A DNA stretch of 64,000 bases from the NCBI GenBank assembly GCA_910586535.1, contig CAJUHS010000001.1, positions 310,396 to 374,395 of the forward strand, written 5' to 3'. The DNA is from an uncultured Oscillospiraceae bacterium. Its GTDB lineage: Bacteria; Bacillota; Clostridia; Oscillospirales; Ruminococcaceae. Positions 61,261 to 64,000 of this stretch are shown here, in pieces (position 1 is the stretch's first letter; each line of letters starts with the position of its first letter). A program made the position numbers and the translations under genes. The notes under the pieces were generated by a model. That model was not told the origin of the DNA and did no database searches. It was given only the letters and a program-made list of their open reading frames with translations.

Positions 61261-62457
61261 TTATGAATTTTGAGATTTAGTGCCTCTCCCCGCACCTTTC
61301 AGCGAAAGAAGAGATATTATCAGTACCAGCGGGAACACGCAGCCAACGAGCATTCCTCTCTGTAAATTGTCGTTTGCACTCTGCGCTGCGCTGCCCACTA
61401 ACCCCGGTCCGAAAGCTCCTCCAAGATCTCCAGCCATAGCCAGAAGGGCAAACATAGCAGTACCGCCGGCAGGAATACGTCCCGAGCATATGCTTATAGT
61501 GCCCGGCCACATAATTCCAACCGAAAAGCCGCAGACAATGCAGCCAGCCAGTCCCACCGCAGGATCGTTCGACAGCGAAGCGGCTATGTAGCATATCAGG
61601 CAAAGACAGCCCGAACCCAGCATAAACTTCAGCAGGTTCATTTTGCTGCCGTATTTTCCGTAAACAGCTCTGCTTATGCCCATTGTTACCGCAAACATAC
61701 AGGGACCCGCAAGATCACCCGCAGCCTTTGACAAACCCAGAGCTGATTCGGAGTACGCCGAAGCCCACTGCGCCATGGACAGCTCCGAGGCTCCCGCGCA
61801 TATCATCAGAATAATTGCCAGCCAGAATAACGGTATACGGAGCAGACCGCTTATTTTCATTCCCTCCCCGTCGTCCGTAAGCTTTTCGATAGGGCAGACC
61901 GCAAAATTATAGACGTTGCAAAGCGGTATCAGCGCCCATATGCAGGCAAGCCATTTCCAGCTTTCTATGCCGAATACCGCGAAAAAGAGCGTGGATATAA
62001 GTATCACTCCAACCGAACCCCAGCAGTAAAAGGAGTGCAGCAGACTCATAACGGCGTCCTTGTTTTCAAACGGACACGCCTCAACGATAGGACTGCCCAG
62101 CACCTCTATTAGTCCGCTGCCCACGGCATAGACAACCACGCTTGCCATTATCCCGACAAAGGGATTGGGCAAAAGCTCGGGCAGAAATGCAAGTCCCAAA
62201 AGTCCGGCAGCCGAGCATATCTCGGAAGCAACAGCGCATCTGCGGTATCCTATCCTGTCCGCAAACTTTGCGCACAAAACGTCCGTAACAAGCTGCGTTA
62301 TGAAAAACACCGAGGATATAAGAGCAATTTTTCCCAATGGTATGCCGTAATCATTGTAAAATTTAAGAAACAGAAGCGGCGCAAAGTTTGCCGCAATCGC
62401 CTGCGTAATAAAACCCAGGTAGCAAGCCGCCATAGTCTTTTTATAATTTTTTGCCAT
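61261..62457 (-). CDS. Major facilitator superfamily transporter
   Basis: A 398-residue polytopic membrane protein with about twelve hydrophobic helices. It shows the MFS motif A equivalent after helix 2 ('AKFADRIGYRRCAVASE') and the half-way repeat. The fold resembles sugar or fucose/glucose permeases of the FucP-like group, but the substrate is not shown. The start is the ATG at complement 62455-62457, with GGAGG about eight bases before it. Divergent from an AraC-type regulator, which probably controls it. Confidence 0.88.
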   Translation of the reverse strand: MAKNYKKTMAACYLGFITQAIAANFAPLLFLKFYNDYGIPLGKIALISSVFFITQLVTDVLCAKFADRIGYRRCAVASEICSAAGLLGLAFLPELLPNPFVGIMASVVVYAVGSGLIEVLGSPIVEACPFENKDAVMSLLHSFYCWGSVGVILISTLFFAVFGIESWKWLACIWALIPLCNVYNFAVCPIEKLTDDGEGMKISGLLRIPLFWLAIILMICAGASELSMAQWASAYSESALGLSKAAGDLAGPCMFAVTMGISRAVYGKYGSKMNLLKFMLGSGCLCLICYIAASLSNDPAVGLAGCIVCGFSVGIMWPGTISICSGRIPAGGTAMFALLAMAGDLGGAFGPGLVGSAAQSANDNLQRGMLVGCVFPLVLIISLLSLKGAGRGTKSQNS

Positions 62458-62576
62458 ATTGACTTTCCTCCAATTCACTGTTATAATGTAATTGGATTAT
62501 ATCACAGACATATCAGGATAGCAAGACACTATTTCACAATTTTATTGCACAATATCGCAAAAGCGGAGGTGCAGGA

Positions 62577-63473
62577 ATGAAAGCGGACAACAACTACGGC
62601 AGGATCAAAACGGACGAGACCCTGAGAGAAACGGTTTGTCACGGCAGTGATGAATATCCTTTCAAATACTACAAAGAGGACATATGGCTGTTTGATTTTC
62701 ACTGCATTGACTGGCACTGGCATTCCGAGGTGGAATTTGTATTTATTGAAAACGGGACAGCCGAATTTCTTGTCGGAAGCGGCAGACACGTTTTAACTGC
62801 GGGTACTGGCATATTTATAAACTCCCAGGTCATTCACCGCTTTGAAGCGTCTGAAAGCGTTATTATCCCCAATATCGTATTTTCGCCGTCCCTGCTTTCA
62901 CCGGAGGAAAGTCTGATATACCGCAAATATATACAGCCCCTGCTTGATTCGTCAATGGAATGTCTGATACTTTCCCCTGAAATTTCGTGGCAGAACGACG
63001 TTCTTAACGATTTGCTGTCAGTATTTAACGTTCAGGAAAAGGAAGACTTGTGTGAACTGAAAACCGCGGAACTTCTCCTGAAAATATGGAGCTCTGTATA
63101 CGAAAATGTGAACATATCCGAGCGTGTTCCCTCATCCAAAGCGTCCGCCCATACGCAGGCTCAGCTTCAGATAATGATGCAGTACATACATAAAAATTAT
63201 CGGGAGCATATCACGCTGGAGAACATTGCGCAAACCGTATCCCTCAGCAAAAGCAGCGCGCTGAATATATTCAGCAAATATCTGCATATTTCTCCTGTGA
63301 GCTATTTGGTGAACTACAGACTGAAACGCTCCGCAAAGCTTCTTGCTTCCACAGACGGCAGTATTTATTCAATCGCCCGGGACACGGGCTTTGAAAACGT
63401 AGGATACTTTTGCCGCAAATTCAAGAAGCTGTTCGGGGTAACTCCCGGCGAATACAGAAAAACGGAAAAATAA
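62577..63473 (+). CDS. AraC-family transcription regulator
   Basis: A 298-residue regulator. An N-terminal cupin ('DWHWHSEVEFVFIENGTAEF', 'VIHRFEAS') should bind the ligand; the C-terminal domain has two helix-turn-helices ('ITLENIAQTVSLSKSSALNI' and 'SIYSIARDTGFENVGYFCRK' followed by the AraC signature 'FKKLFGVTPGEYRK'). Divergent from the MFS gene across about 120 bases, the typical layout for a regulator with its own transport target. The shared gap holds AT-rich promoter-like sequence. Confidence 0.92.
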   Translation: MKADNNYGRIKTDETLRETVCHGSDEYPFKYYKEDIWLFDFHCIDWHWHSEVEFVFIENGTAEFLVGSGRHVLTAGTGIFINSQVIHRFEASESVIIPNIVFSPSLLSPEESLIYRKYIQPLLDSSMECLILSPEISWQNDVLNDLLSVFNVQEKEDLCELKTAELLLKIWSSVYENVNISERVPSSKASAHTQAQLQIMMQYIHKNYREHITLENIAQTVSLSKSSALNIFSKYLHISPVSYLVNYRLKRSAKLLASTDGSIYSIARDTGFENVGYFCRKFKKLFGVTPGEYRKTEK

Positions 63474-63551
63474 AGCAGTCGGCCGTCACTTGTATCACTG
63501 CGCGTGACTTGAACTGCATTCACAAAAAACGATACCAAGCAAAGAATGAAA

Positions 63552-63606
63552 AAAGCGCCGCGAGCGTGCATAAACAATACGTTTTTGCATGTTGGCGGCG
63601 TTTTTC
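63552..63606 (+). terminator. Intrinsic terminator after the AraC gene
   Basis: AGCGCCGC and GCGGCGTT form the outer stem, with an inner TGCAT/ATGCA pair, followed by TTTTTC. It also faces the gene from the right and may serve both. Confidence 0.72.
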
Positions 63607-63663
63607 AATTACTTAGCAGACATAAAATCAGTAAATCAGTTTGTGCGTAAGAGAAAAATTTTG

Positions 63664-64000
63664 CTATTTTTTATTATTGTATTTTAACTCATATCCGATG
63701 GGCAGGTACACGCTGACAAAGGTTTCATCCCTGAACGCAGACGCATTGTAAACATACTCGTTTCCCTCAATGGAAATTTTCTCACTGAAGTTTCCGCACT
63801 CCATACGTATTTCCTCAAGAGGCGCTCCGTATGGACTTACTGCATTTATTTTTTCACGGCTGTCGCTGACTATGCTGCCTCCTGCGATAACGGTTTCTCC
63901 TTTTGCGGAACCAATTGATACCTCAGTGGAAGCGGCGATGTGCATTTTGAAAACTCCGCCGGATACCGCAACGTTTCCGGAACCGAAGCAGTCGCCTATT
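63664..64000 (-). CDS. Hypothetical protein, C-terminal fragment (cut by window edge)
   Basis: At least 112 residues are visible; the reading frame stays open to the window edge, so the start is outside. Sequence such as 'GSGNVAVSGGVFKMHIAAST' and 'SIGSAKGETVIAGGS' is rich in Gly, Ser, Val and Thr in a beta-strand pattern, like the carbohydrate-binding or adhesin-type repeats of surface proteins. No function assigned. An internal ATG at 63945 is not a likely start because the frame continues upstream. Confidence 0.55.
   Translation of the reverse strand, partial: IGDCFGSGNVAVSGGVFKMHIAASTEVSIGSAKGETVIAGGSIVSDSREKINAVSPYGAPLEEIRMECGNFSEKISIEGNEYVYNASAFRDETFVSVYLPIGYELKYNNKK

Noticed and set aside
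1..64000. CRISPR array, prophage, rRNA or tRNA genes
   Set aside because: No regularly spaced identical repeats, phage structural genes, rRNA segments or cloverleaf-forming sequences were recognised by eye; a dedicated tRNA scan was not possible.

Overview
The window looks like a chromosomal segment of an endospore-forming, anaerobic Firmicute, most likely Oscillospirales/Ruminococcaceae-like. The grounds are a spoIIAA-spoIIAB-sigF operon, addAB instead of recBCD, an RNase III / radical-SAM / SMC cluster, the infC-rpmI-rplT operon with a leader terminator, AGGAGG-type ribosome sites, several TTG/GTG starts, near-consensus TTGACA-17-TATAAT promoters and moderate GC. This assignment is inference from gene families and order; no rRNA or tRNA gene was recognised.

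Layout. 1-14.2 kb is a minus-strand housekeeping block, listed here in transcription order: infC-rpmI-rplT (own promoter, leader terminator and end terminator), a SpoU/TrmH rRNA methyltransferase, dprA, topA, trmFO, an AT-rich GNAT gene that looks inserted, plsX, rnc, a radical-SAM gene and smc (cut by the window edge). 14.2-22.8 kb, also minus: a DNA glycosylase, addB-addA (double-strand-break repair) and a small membrane protein with an excisionase-like domain. 23-27 kb: guaA, then an AT-rich accessory patch with a methyltransferase, a broken kinase-like gene and an orphan small ORF. 27.5-31 kb: ilvB, ilvN and ilvC for branched-chain amino acids. 31-38.5 kb: queF, a HAD hydrolase, yhbY-nadD-yqeK-rsfS (ribosome and NAD cluster), leuS and rpsU. 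38.7-44.6 kb: efp, an acidic Cys/Asp-rich protein, an FMN riboswitch with ribU, and a three-gene SPFH / zinc-ribbon / TPM membrane module like B. subtilis ydjI-ydjG-ydjH but without pspA. 44.6-46.2 kb: the forespore sigma-factor operon. 46.3-52.6 kb: ppk1, asnB, pduL and a CE2-type esterase. 52.6-64 kb is accessory: gene remnants, a metallophosphoesterase, three unusual XRE-fusion regulators, hemW, a secreted transglutaminase-like protein, and a divergent MFS/AraC pair.

The most interesting non-gene structure is a family of about 100-bp imperfect-palindrome intergenic elements. There are five copies (about 10.2, 12.5, 22.3, 29.9 and 38.7 kb), four in one orientation and one reversed, with related ends and a shared core. 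A second, two-copy dispersed sequence lies upstream of addB and at 53.9 kb. Other notable points are a tandemly duplicated promoter and 5' end in front of an XRE regulator at 59.8 kb, an XRE-VOC-zinc ribbon triple fusion, the PspA-less ydj-like module, and an infC gene whose ribosome site points to an ATC or ATA start.

Limits: functions come from reading motifs by eye. No database search, structure prediction or alignment was run.
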